From positions 198,465,325-198,529,324 of the forward strand of contig NC_133536.1 in NCBI RefSeq assembly GCF_048544455.1: a stretch of DNA of 64,000 nt, read 5' to 3'. Positions within the stretch are counted from its first letter, which is position 1. Each line of letters starts with the position of its first letter. This document shows positions 46,745 through 58,555 of the stretch, piece by piece. The DNA is from Silene latifolia (Eukaryota > Streptophyta > Magnoliopsida > Caryophyllales > Caryophyllaceae). The notes below the pieces were generated by a model. That model worked only from the letters and a program-made list of their open reading frames with translations, searched no databases and was not told the DNA's origin. Made by a program: the position numbers and the translations under genes.

Positions 46745-48059
46745 ATGGCTGTCGATTGGTTTACGTTACCTCTCGATCTTCTTAGTTTCATTGTATTAAA
46801 GTTAGAAACTTTTGAAGATTTTATTAATTTTTCTGCTGTATGTCGTTGCTGGAATCATGCTTCTTCGTCAGTCAAGCATCAGTGGAGCGCTAAACCAAAC
46901 GTACCATGGCTATTACTTGCTGAAAACAATAAAGATAATCCCATTTGTGTTCGCAAGATTTTTAATCTTAGTAATAACAAGTGTTACAATTTGAACCTTC
47001 CGGAGACTTTTGGAGCAAGGTGTTGGGGTTCGTCTTATGGCTGGGTTGCTATGATTATTGACCGTAATTTCGATGTTCAATTGTTTAATCCAATTACTAA
47101 GGCACAAATTCCTTTCCCTTCTCTAAGACCCTTATATGACGGTGATGAGAGTGACGAGGATGATGAAAGTTATCGGCATTGGTTTTTGAGCAGTTTTGCG
47201 GACAGGCTCATTGTGCTTAAAGTACCTCAAAATAATAATTACGAGTTTGTTGTTCTGGTAATTCATGAGTATTACCAAAGCCTTGCTTTCGCTAGGCAAG
47301 GTGATCAATCGTGGACGCCAATATTCGTCAAATCAAGAGTTAAGATGGTTGATATTGTGGGTATGGATGATAAAGTATTTGGTTTGTATGAGAATGGTGA
47401 ATGGATCAATTGTATTTTGGAATGTCGAGGAATTCAACGCTCTTGAGCATATAAAACCAGCAGACTATTCACCATCTGGCCACGAATTTCTCGTGGACTT
47501 TAACACAAGGGGTGTAAACCACACATATTTTGTACGATCAGGTAGCGATCTCCTTGCGGTGCTAAGATATAGGAAAGAAGTCCGTGATGAGGATGATACT
47601 GATTACGATGATGAGGATGGCGATGATGCTGAACACAATGATGAGGATGATGCTGATCACGATAATGATGATGATAGTGATTACGATGATGAGGATGATT
47701 CTGATTACGATGATAAGGATGATTCTGGTTATTTTTCCAGGACAAATTATTTCGAGGTGTATAGATTTAAATCTGAAGACGAAAGTTGGGAGCAAGTTGA
47801 AGATTTAGGGGAAGTGGCATTGGTAGTAGGTGGTAATTCTTCCATGTGTGTTTCTGTAACACATGCCAACGGGTTGCAACGTAATTGCATATATTTCACT
47901 GATGATTTAACTATGTGTTGGAAAACATCAGTAAGAAAGCCAGGTGGACATGATACGGGTGTCTTTGACTTGAAGAATGGCAATATAAGGCGATTTTACG
48001 AAGGCGGTGATATGCACTCATCATTTGCCCCGCCAACCCTGTTTATTCCCCAATTTTAA
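46745..48059 (+). pseudogene. KIB F-box gene with acidic tract, frameshifted (block A copy)
   Basis: Starts MAVDWFTLPLDLLSFIVLKLE and follows the KIB order through VDIVGMDDKVFGLYENG. A 7-bp insertion (47398-47404, tgaatgg after an identical atgg) relative to 62649 then shifts the frame, and translation stops at 47444-47446. The rest is open in another frame from GSIVFWNVEEFNALEHI to SFAPPTLFIPQF. Between VLRYRKEV and the FEVYRF strand lies an Asp/Glu-rich tract of about 50 residues coded by GAT/GAG/GAC repeats. Without the insertion the protein would have about 435 residues, against 391-394 for copies without the tract. The block B partner is 62649-63899. Recent loss is likely because the rest is intact. 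Confidence 0.88.
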
Positions 48060-48469
48060 TTTATTGGTAGTTCCGGACATACAGTATAATTCTTGCGGCA
48101 ATAATATATGTCGGGTAGATGTTAGAGGTTACAAAGATTGAAAGTAGACGAATAGTTTAGTATTGAGCACTAAAAGGCATCAGTTCATTGTTGAATATAC
48201 TCCCTAGTTTGTAATTTGTCCGTCGAGGGTGGTAATGGACAATAACATTTGTATGCTACAAATGATTACCGAGTATTGAATTTTTACTCGTAGTAATCAG
48301 TCGAGGATAAACGATGAAGCAACCTCATGCATTTAATTAATTAAGAGTCTTTTATCTCGTTGTTGTCTCGGGTTATTACTCCTCTTCTATTCTTTATAAG
48401 TGTCGAATATACAGGGAATACAATTCTTGAAAATAACATGGATATAAATGTAATAGCATAATAGTGAAA
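48060..48469. other. 3' flank shared by the copies at 46745 and 50838
   Basis: Nearly the same 400 bp follows both genes (48060-48469 and 52197-52600), including taacatttgtatgctacaaa and gcatttaattaattaagag. This shows that the genes at 46745 and 50838 are products of a duplication that included their 3' flanks. Confidence 0.8.
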
Positions 48470-48930
48470 CTAGGTTTGACCCCGTGCATTAATGCACGGT
48501 TTATAAAGTTTTTTTATATTTGTACTAAATTAGATATATAATAGTGGTATCTCATTAGGTGTTTATTTTTCTCATCATTGCATTTTGCTTTGAGAAATAA
48601 AAAATTGAAACTGAAAATTAATTAAAAGAATTGAGTGGCATGTTGAAATGTATTTTTGTAAATAATATTTTTTTATACCGCAAAGTTATGAATCCAGTTT
48701 ATAAATTTTCTCAATTTTTTGTCTCAAAAGTAATTAAAACGGTTATAATTTTGTTTTATACAGAGTATGAGTCAAGTCATTCTCAAATAATAGAATCAGT
48801 ACAATATTTAGTAAATCATAGTTTGATACAATTTTTTTACTAAAATATTTTAATTAAAATATTATAGATTAGAGTTTACTCAAAAAAAATATAATTTGAT
48901 GAAAAGATTAATTTAAAAAAAAAAAAAAGA
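48470..48930 (-). mobile_element. Helitron relative, 3' end clear, other end not found
   Basis: On the minus strand it ends with the perfect 18-bp palindrome CCGTGCATTAATGCACGG (48482-48499), then GGTCAAAC and CTAG, inserted next to A (48469). The sequence up to about 48900 is a diverged single copy of the 405-bp unit in the Helitron at 23396 (aatagtggtat, ttttctc, ctgaaaattaatt). The corresponding place after the gene at 50838 reads tagtgaaat without CTAG. The TC end was not located. Confidence 0.7.
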
Positions 48931-49138
48931 TAATTTAATTCAGAATGTACACGCTGTTTTTTTCCCGAAAGTTGGGCTCTTTTAGACGGGTAAGAGACCA
49001 CTACAAAAAACTAAGAAATAGCATGATTTCGAAGGAAATACCAAAAAAACAAAGGATCAAAATACCAACCCAATTTTTTTATTTCAAAGACGGTATTATG
49101 GAAGTCCAAGACATCTACTTCTCGGTATTAGAAATAGG

Positions 49139-50599
49139 GAGTTAACCCAAAGAGAAGGACCTATACTATCAAATGTTTTCCAAGTAAGGACCTAAAATTC
49201 ATAACTTTACAGTTAAGGGACTCTAGACTAACACCGTTACTTTTTCCGTTACCATTGCGCATATTAATGGAAAAAAGAACAGAAAAATGGAATATATAGC
49301 ACTACACTGTTTTGTACGAAATTTGTTTGGTTTGTATAATCAAAATACACAATTCTTTCTCGTCTCTCTCCATCTCAATCTCTTCTTTACTATCTACTAC
49401 TCGTATATATAGCAAAAACGGGTGGACTATGAAGTATAAAGTCAGCTCATTTATGGTGAAATTGCTCAGTTTGAAACTGGCTCTTATTTGAATATGTATA
49501 TTGAAATCGTGGCCAAATTCGTATAAAAACCCGATAGCGGAATTCACATAACATTTTACCTTCACTAACTATAGCACATTCTAAATTTCCTTGTCATTTG
49601 AAAAAATTTTTTCGAAAGAAATACAGTTGCTCCTCAATCTAGAATTTCTTTACATTTGCTTGAGATTTTGTACTTTTGTACCAATCTGACATACAGCCAA
49701 TTTTTTGTTTAATAACTTAATACTCGTATACAACTATACATTAACTTGTACTTCGTCAATTTCTTATACAAGGTATTACGATCTGTAATAATTGATTTAT
49801 TGCTTCAAAGTTCAATCAATTTATGCTATTCGCCGGACACTTGGTGTGCAAACGGTAAAATCGTACCTTCACGTCAAATTTTCCGGGATTTCAGGCCAAA
49901 TTCTGAAAATCACCGTCTACTTCCACATATCAAAGCTTCTCATCGCAATCATTTTGCTTAGAGAATAGTGGTAATAGAATAGTTTAGACATTTTTCAATC
50001 ATAAAGACTTTGCTATGGTTTCTCTGTAGTTCTCTAAGTAAGTAAGAGTATACCTGATAAAACGGGTCAACGGGTCGGGTTCGGGTCAGGTCAATTCAGG
50101 TCTCTCGTTCAGTTCGTATTAATTCGGGTCGGGACGGGTCTTTTCGGGTTTCGGGTCTATTTCGGGTCAGCCGGGTCGGGTTGTTTCGGGTCGGGTCATT
50201 TTCGGGTCAATGAATAATAGAGAAATAGCCATTTCAAGTCTTTTCGGTTCAATTAGAGTTATATTTTGTCGGGTTATTTTCGGGTTTGGTGGTTTCGGGT
50301 CGGGCCAGTGCGGGTCACGAAAGCTCGGGTCATGTTCGGGTCGGGTCAGGTTAATTCGGATTTTTGGGTCACATTCGGGTGATGTAGTTCGGGTCACTTC
50401 GGGTCTCGGGTCAGCTTTTTTAGGTCGGGTCAATCGGTTCGGGTTGCTTTTGCCGGGTCTAAGTAAGAGACACAAGACAAGGTCATAACTCATATGGAGA
50501 GGAAATAAAGCCTCTGGTTTTATTTTGTTAACTGTAAAAAGTTCAAGTCCTTAACTGGAAAAAATAACAAAGTTTAGGTCCTTATCTTGGGATTAACTA
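49139..50599. mobile_element. Mutator-like (MULE) non-autonomous element, 1461 bp
   Basis: Long inverted ends (left GAGTTAACCCAAAGAGAAGG, right the complement of TAGTTAATCCCAAGATAAGG), similar over about 80 bp, are bordered by a 10-bp direct repeat TAGAAATAGG (49129-49138 and 50600-50609). Long TIRs with a 9-11 bp duplication are typical of MULEs. It sits about 240 bp upstream of the KIB gene at 50838; the comparable upstream region of 43694 lacks it. The interior holds a GACCCGA repeat and 700 bp of unidentified DNA, perhaps captured. Confidence 0.75.
50051..50464 (+). repeat. GACCCGA-rich dispersed repeat, copy 2 (as TCGGGTC)
   Basis: Reverse-complement copy of 14013-14486, colinear throughout. 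It lies inside the MULE. Confidence 0.75.
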
Positions 50600-50837
50600 T
50601 AGAAATAGGTAATGAGATATCCCAACTCAAATTTTTTATTTCCAAATTTTGATTCATTATATAGTATATTAATTCGAGTTGATTAAGGAAAGGAAAACAG
50701 AAACCCTTGAAGCACACAAATTCTTACAACCCTTACTGTATAGTCTATTTCACGTACACCCTTTTATCGTCTCTAAATTTCATACTACATACCGTCCTTG
50801 GAAATAAAAAATTCTCTATTGTTTGTAGTGTATGCAC

Positions 50838-52196
50838 ATGGCTTCCGATTTCTCAACGTTGCCTCTTGATCTTCTTGGTGTCATTGCATTAAAGTTGGAA
50901 ACTTTCGAAGATTTTTTTAAGTTTTCGGTTGTATGTCGTTCCTGGAATAGTGCTTCGTCTTCAGCAAAGCATCAATGGAAGGCTAAACCAATTGTACCAT
51001 GGCTATTACTTGCTGAAAACAATCAGAATAATCCCAATTGTGTTCGCAAGATTTTTAATCTTAGTAATAACAAGTGTTATAAATTCAGTCTCCCTGAGAC
51101 TTTTGTTGGAGCAAGGTGTTGGGGTTCGTCTTATGGCTGGATTGCAATGATTGACCGTAACTTTGATGTTCAATTGTTTAATCCAATTACTAAGGCACAA
51201 ATTCCGTTCCCTTCTCTAAAACCCTTATATGATGGTGATGAGTTTGATCAGAATGGTGAAAGTCATCAGCATTGGTTTTTGCGCGGTTTTGCGGACAGGC
51301 TCGTTGTGCTTAAAGTACCTCAAAATAATAATTACGAGTTTGTTGTTCTGGTAGTTTATGAGGATTACCATAGCCTAGTTTTCGCTAGGCAAGGTGATCA
51401 ATCGTGGACACCTGTCTTCGTCAATTCAAAATTTCGGAAATTTCGGATGTGTGATGTTGTGGGAATGGATGATAAAGTATTTACTTTATATTGAGACGGA
51501 TCAATTGTGTCTTGGAATGTCGAGGAATTCAACGCTCTTGAGCTTATAATACCAGCAGACTATTCACCATCTGGCCATGAATTTCTCGTGGAATTTAACA
51601 CATGGCGTGTAAACCACACATATTTTGTACGATCAGGTAGCGATCTCCTTGCAGTGCTAAGATATAGGAAAGAATTCGATAATGAGGATGATACTGATTA
51701 CGATGATGAGGATGATACTGATTACGATGATGAGGATGAGGATGATGCTGATCACGACGATGATACTGACCACGATAATGCTGATCAAGATGATACTAAT
51801 TACGATGATGAGGATGAGGATGAGGATGATGCGGATGATGTTGATCACGATAATAAAGGTGATTCTTATTATTTTTGCAAGACAAAAGATTTCAAGGTGT
51901 ATAGATTTAAATCTGAAGACAAAAGTTGGGAGAAAATTGAAGATTTAGGGGAAGTGGCATTGGTCGTAGGTGGTAACTCTTCCATGTGTGTTTCTGTAAC
52001 ACATGCCAACGGGTTGCAACGTAATTGCATATATTTAACTGATGATTTAGATATGTGTTGTCTATCAGTAACAAAGCCTGGTGGACATGATACGGGTGTC
52101 TTTAACTTCAAGAATGGCAATATATGGCAATTTTACGAAGGCGATGATATACACTCATCCTTTTCTCCGCCAATCCTGTTTATTCCCCAATTTTAA
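50838..52196 (+). pseudogene. KIB F-box gene with acidic tract and one premature stop
   Basis: Open for 218 codons from MASDFSTLPLDLLGVIALKL through the KIB region to DKVFTLY, then a TGA (51492-51494) stands where paralogues have GAA (Glu, as in LYEDGS). The same frame continues open from DGSIVSWNVEEFNALELI to the normal end SFSPPILFIPQF, so a single codon separates it from an intact gene of about 452 codons. An Asp/Glu tract of about 60 residues (NEDDTDYDDEDD-like) precedes FKVYRF. An extra Val (ETFVGARCW) sits in the conserved ETFGARCW motif. The ATG two codons upstream (50832) is also in frame; 50838 matches the family. Confidence 0.88.
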
Positions 52197-52591
52197 TTTA
52201 TTGGTAATTCCGGACATGCAATTTACTTCTAGCGGCAATAATGTATGTGGATTAGATGTTAGAGGTTACAAAGATTGAAGGTAGACGACTAGTTTAATTT
52301 TGAGCACTAAAAGGCATCAGTTCATTGTTGAATATACTCCCTAGTTTGTAATTTGTCCGTCGAGGGTGGTAATGGACAATAACATTTGTATGCTACAAAT
52401 GATTACCGAGTATTGAATTGAATTGTTACTCGTAGTAATCAGTCGAGGATAAACGATGAAGCAGCCTCATGCATTTAATTAATTAAGAGTCTTTTACCTC
52501 GTTGTTGTCTTGGCTTATTACTCCCTTCTATTCTTTATATGTGTCCAATATACAGGGAATCCAATTCTTGAAAATAACATGGATATAAATG

Positions 52592-55500
52592 TAGTAGTGA
52601 AATGGGTATGGTAAATTACAAAGTTAGTATCGTAAAATGGTAATTTTAGGATACGACACAATCAATGTTGAAAATCTCATAAATCAAGTATGGGAGAATG
52701 CACAATCAATTTGGAAAACTATCCCATGACTAAATTGGGAATTACCATTTGCTTCTTTTGAAGCACTAACTCCAACAATCCCCTACATGATTCAAAAGAA
52801 GTGAACAAGAATAGCTGATATAAGGCAACGGAACGTAAGTCTTAAGATGACAATGTTCCTGAGGAATTGAATTGTCACCCAGTGCATACAATTACCTGCT
52901 ACAGCCGTATTGAGTTGCTCTCGGCATTGGACTCTCCACGGTGGTTTGTAACGGATAACTGCGCACAAACCTGCATTCGAATCTGTGTTCGTCCTCGCGA
53001 AATGTCATATAAGGTGCCCCTCACATGCCTGGGATCTCGTGAACGCTCTAGAGGTCCTAAAGCCTAAGAACCTCATAGGGGGTAGGGCATTTCCCCCACA
53101 TTCACATAAGTAACTCCATCAGGTTTGACTGTCACAAACCATCCTTAAACAAGGACTATGGACTTATTAAGAGCTTAACTCAACCTTCCTCACATGACAG
53201 AAAATAGCTCAATATATAGAAAAAATACTACATCACTTTTATTAAAATAGGAATGGTAGTAGTATTACAACATGAGATCCTCGTGACTTCGTTTGACCCA
53301 TTGAACTTGGTAAACCCAAGTGGGGGAGCCCCGTCACGATTCACTCCCAATAGGCTTTAAACCCATTCCTTGTGGTGCCACCAACACCAACTTCTACCAT
53401 GGCCATTGGTAGGAGGATCTCAATATCCTCTTTACAATTTACGTACGTACTATCATGATATCACATTGTGTAAGGGATCTCACTGCCCACTTACAATTCA
53501 CAACCTTTGTGAACCCATTATCCGATCAGATTATCCATCACTCTTGATAATCTGCCAAAAAACCTAATGCTTCAGATTATGATGCATGACAATTAATGGA
53601 GTCAAAATATTCCCACAAAGGAATACAACCAGCACTTAGCCATTCAGCTTTTTATCCTGCAAATTTCTCACAATATATTCATACTCCATTACATATTCAA
53701 CAATGTAGTTGTGCATCTATAACTTGCATGATATAACATTATGAAAGACACCGTTTGTCAAATAAATATCATAATTATTCGACGTTCAATGAAAATGTAA
53801 ACTCATTCCCAAAGATACAATTGTTTTCATGGATTGGCTTACAAAAAACCATGGTGTCCATCTACTTATAACAACGATATAAGTTATATCATATCTCTCA
53901 CAACGCATACAAACATCATATATATGAATGTAACAACCTTTCCACCAATTTCATCTTGTCATGTATAAACTCAAGAATACATCTTAAATAACTCATATAT
54001 TAGTGATCCAATTATCACAAATAATATCCGTTAAAGAAACATCGCCAAAATCAAAACCAAATAAATATAGATTATGCGTCTTTTACCCTTTCTTGTTTTA
54101 ATATAAGCACTTAAACCAAATAAAACGTAATTAGTCCAACACATGTATTATGGAACAACCATACATAAATCCTTATTCGGAGAAATAAGTTTATACAATC
54201 TCAATGTCAGAGTATTCACATCTATCTACCAATCCCATGTAATTGTCATTATAACCACTTCCAACACTGAAACCCAATATTTTACGACAAAAATAAAGGA
54301 AGTCTTACCTTTGCTAGACACCCCCACAAGCCTTGACTTATCTCAAAGTCTTAGCTAGGCAAACATCCTCTAATCGGACCAATCACTCTCATAAGAATTG
54401 ACAAAGTAATCTTACATAAAGTTTATAAAATGTCCGACTCAATTCAACAACAAAACTTCAAAGCAGTGGAAATGGTCAATATTTTATAGCTCAAGGCTAA
54501 CATTCAAGATGACATAAGATGATGATAGAAAAATACGCTCCATATATTTCCATATATATCACATAAGGAATACGTTTTTTCACAACTTAGAGAGGAAACA
54601 CAACTTTTCAAAGTTTACTCAAATAATAGGTATAGAACACTTACCTACTTCCCCCACATGTTGTCATACTATACATAAGTGACAACACAACAATAAAAAA
54701 GTCATGAATATATTGATCTGATCAATCATATAAACACATTAAACAACATCTTTATATAATTGGTATGATGCATAAATGTCCATTAACAAAAATTCTCACC
54801 CATGTACAGCTTACAGAGTTACAGTAGCACATACTGACATACATTACACTACACCGTCAAATTTCATCTATCCATCAATTCTATCTGATTGACATAAACA
54901 AATCTAAACATGTTACCAACCGCCAAATTAAATCACTGACCCAAAACCTCAAAGACAGTATCAAAGTTTGCAAATGTCTACTAGTCTTACTGGGTGCATA
55001 TACTGATAGAAGCCGTCTATTTTCTGTCTAAACAATGCACGTTGATGCTTACATTTAACACACATGTAGCACGTTAATAATGTTTAGATATCTAGCTATG
55101 AATGGCACTTCCTTTTATCATAGATTGCATATGAAGTAAATCAATTCTCCGCTAATTCATGTGCATTGCTAACAAATTCTATCAAACTCCGTATATCTTA
55201 ACCGAAAAGTTTAAATTAATAATAACAAAACTTTGGTAACATGCAAACCTCAAAATCACAAATAACTTAGAGAAATCACACGTACTCTGTAACAAACATG
55301 ACGGTTTTAATTTAACTATCAAAAATCACGTTAACTTTTAGCAACCCAAAACAAAATGCACTTCACACAACCTACATCACCCAACACTTACACAGATTAC
55401 AAATTACGATATGCTTGGGTTGAAAAAATAGGTTTTGAGCATGTGTGAAAAAAACAAATGTGAGTTTCAAAATAATAGTACTTATCTATGAACATTAAAT

Positions 55501-58220
55501 TTTGTTATTTCCCACTTCAGCTATGGGAGATGAGTTAAGCATTACGCTGTATCGTCTGCATCTATCACTTTGGTACAAACATCGCCGCCAATTAGGCAAG
55601 AACAAGAATATCGTAATCGCGCAAGCAAGCATAACAGAGAAGCAAGCCAAAAGTCGAAACATAGTGTTAGAACACATTTGGTTGATGATGTCAAGTTTCA
55701 TTTGTTATTTAATTGTTTGCTTCTTAGTTAAATTGTTTAGCAAAATTGAAGCTATTGATGATCAATCAAAGAGTCCACAAGTTAATCAAAGTAACAAGAT
55801 GATCAAGATGAAGGCAAGACAAGAAAGCCCATTGCCTAGAATGAATGTTGTAAACGAGGTAGTTAAACATATCCTCTTTATGCATAAGTGATTGCAAAAC
55901 CATGCAACAGTTCCTGTGACTGTTGCACCATGGTTTCTGGTACTAACGTATGGAGAATTTTCGGGAAAATTCACAAGTGCTTGAAATTCTTTAAAAAGTT
56001 TTTTTATGTTCAAGTGGAACATTATTTCAAAACTGAAGAACAAAAAAAAAAGAACAAAAAGAATATGCTTGCACAATAATTTAAAGATGCCAATCCCATT
56101 TGTGCAAGTTGTTTTTCATGCTAAAAATAGGACTTATGCTTTTTCCATTTGTGGCAAAATTGTGAGTTCCCATAAATTTTATGGAAAACACTCCTTTGCT
56201 TCTGAAAATTACAGCCACGTTGAGCCTCACAAATCTGATTGTTCTTTTATAATTTTAAATGAAAATGCATACTAAAAACCTATGGACATTAGATTAAAGT
56301 AGTGTTAAGATCCTTCTCTTACACACTACCTTTCTCTATAAATAGCCACTTCATTTATCATTTATTGGAAGACTTTTCAGAACACTCATTGTAAAACATT
56401 TGCAAAATCATTTCAGCATTTTAAGCTTTGTTCTTCAAATATTTGCAAAACCGTTTTCTGTTTTCAAAAGTCTTCACTTGTTTTTCAAAGTCAGAAAATC
56501 TCCAAGTATCGCGTTAAACTTAAGCTGTTGCATACGAATATGTTCAATGATTCTCGTGTTTAGGTCTTAATTGTAATCTCCATGTTCTTAAGTGAAACAC
56601 TGAGATTTTGACTCTGTAAACCGTTGAGATAGAACTTTAAGTCTTGAAGCGGAGTAGCTTTGAGCAAGGGAAAGTCTTGAAGCGGAGTAGCTTCAAGCAA
56701 TTGCAACCGGAGTAGGTTGGCGAGTTATTTTCATTGTAAGGGGTTTAGTTAAGTTTGAGTAAATTTCTAAACAAGCAATAAAATAACGGTTGGACGTAGG
56801 CTCCGGAGTAGGAGCTGAACCAATTTTTAAAACATCGTCTTGTTTGTTTACTTACTTTTACATTCGTTTATCCTTTGCATTTTTATCTACCTATCTCGTT
56901 GCAGTCTTTGTGCAACGATTCATCATCTTGTTGCATAGACTGCTTTGTCTGTTTGTGAACTTACAATCCATTAAATTTCTCAAACTCGTACCTAATAGAT
57001 CTTACTTGTGTTAGTCATTAACCAAGTAAACGAGAAAATTTTTAAAAGGTACACCTAATTCACCCCCTCCCCCTCTTAGGTGTTTATCGTTCTTAACTCT
57101 TCACATAGCCAAATGTCATTAGAAATCTCAACCCCCTTTTCACCGCCAACAAAAACCGATGGGGAAATATAATGGCTGGATTAAAATAAATGACGATGAA
57201 AGAAAGGAAACGCAAAATTACTCCATAAACCTCATTAATGGTAAGAGCAACTGACCCTAGGAGGAAAGAGGATAAGATTAATAACTAATACAACACTAGT
57301 TGACAAAGGTTCAAAATGAAATTTATATTCCGTCTCATAACGTTTGACTATTTTACTTCTTACTCGATACATTTAACACAGAATTCATACGTTTAAAAGA
57401 TCTTTGCAAGCAAAATCACAAATACAAATATGGCTAATTATTTATAATCAAAAAGTTTATCTTATTTTATAGTCTTACTGTCAAACTTGTGCATGAATTG
57501 TATGTCTGCATACACGTACTTCATGACAAATCAAAAGGTTAATGAGAAGGACAGTTCATTCCTACTGGACAAACCAATCCTTGGTATATATTATTGCTCA
57601 TCGCAACAAAATTTATAAAGGATACAAGAAAATTCGACTTTTGGTGATGAATAAGTAGAAATAGACATCGCCATATCGCCTTAGATAAAAATTTAAAGAG
57701 CAAAATTTTTCAAATTTTAACTTTAGATTATAGGCGGTATGACTGTTAGACGAACAAAGAAAAAATAGACTTACAGAACTTGAAAGGAAAGATGTCGTGG
57801 CGTGATAGAATCACTGCCCTAAAGTTGAATTTGCCCCGCTCGATACACACGGCCTCTTGGCAACCAACCCCCAGGGTTACACGACGTCCGAGTCTAAGGT
57901 GTACGACAAAGACTCAGAATGAGGACTACTTGCAGAACGTTGCCAAATATCAGCTTTATACAAGAGAAATATTTTAGAGAGGAATAAACGAAAGAATGAT
58001 TGTTTCTTTTTTGTGTGGTAGGGATGGGTTTATATAGTAGTGAAATGGGTATGGTAAATTACAAAGTTAGTATCGTAAAATGGTAATTTTAGGATACGAC
58101 ACAATCAATGTTGAAAATCTCATAAATCAAGTATGGGAGAATGCACAATCAATTTGGAAAACTATCCCATGACTAAATTGGGAATTACCATTTGCTTCTT
58201 TTGAAGCACTAACTCCAACA
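52592..58220 (-). mobile_element. Non-coding LTR-type element bounded by identical 186-bp repeats (probably broken)
   Basis: The 186 bp at 52592-52777 recur, apparently identically, at 58035-58220, in direct orientation. Read on the minus strand they begin TGTTGGAGTTAGTGC. A purine tract (gtaggggat, minus strand) adjoins the 52777 border, and a TATATAAACCC promoter-like motif follows the right copy on the minus strand. This suggests the U3 parts of two LTRs. No gag or pol domain was seen in between and no standard primer site was found, so it is a non-autonomous or decayed element. A solo LTR is nested at 55665-57103. The repeats are incomplete as LTRs. Confidence 0.55.
55665..57103 (+). mobile_element. 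Solo LTR, SIRE/Maximus-like copia, 1439 bp
   Basis: Starts TGTTAGAACACATTTGG and ends AACTCTTCA, with target duplication CATAG (55660-55664 and 57104-57108). It has the SIRE-like opening TTGATGATGTCAAGT, a TATA box (CTCTATAAATAGCC near 56331), paired motifs ccggagtagg and gcggagtagctt, and the CCTAATTCACCCCCTCCCCC stretch near its right end typical of this lineage. No internal region remains, so it is a fossil. Confidence 0.85.
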
Positions 58221-58555
58221 CAACTAAGTTTTTTTAACAAAGGAAAAATTCTCAAATGGATGGTCATCTTTAACCTTACTATTTTTAGCAGTATTTAGTT
58301 GATTTTTGTGATATAGTAGTAAATTTTGTTTTTTTTTTTTTTTTTTTTTTTGAAAATGTAAGATTCCATTATAATCATCAAATCAACCCATATATTCTAA
58401 GGTTCAGTATCACCTTAGTTACTCTACATAAAACTACCCAAATATTATTGTTCAGCCAATTGCTTACACGTCAAATTTTTGACTAAAAACTATTACATCG
58501 AATAAATTTTAAAAAGTAGCTACAATTAATGGTATGCAATCGAACTACGATAATT
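58221..58555. other. Block B left flank, empty Helitron site
   Basis: Matches 23295-23395 joined to 24394-24480, and further right 29490-29530 and 30100-30183, i.e. the left side of block A without its Helitron, copia and F-box-fragment insertions. A T-run lies at about 58329-58351. Confidence 0.85.

Noticed and set aside
47500-47808. His- or Ile/Met-rich frames antisense or out of frame to the acidic tracts (also 51657-51948 and 63397-63825)
   Set aside because: Shadows of GAT/GAG repeats in the KIB genes.
52867-54358. Short open frames in the non-coding LTR-type element
   Set aside because: No gag or pol motif and no conserved domain; not supported as genes.
55502-55891. A 129-codon frame starting MLFPTSAMGDEL
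   Set aside because: It runs across the left border of a solo LTR and resembles no family.
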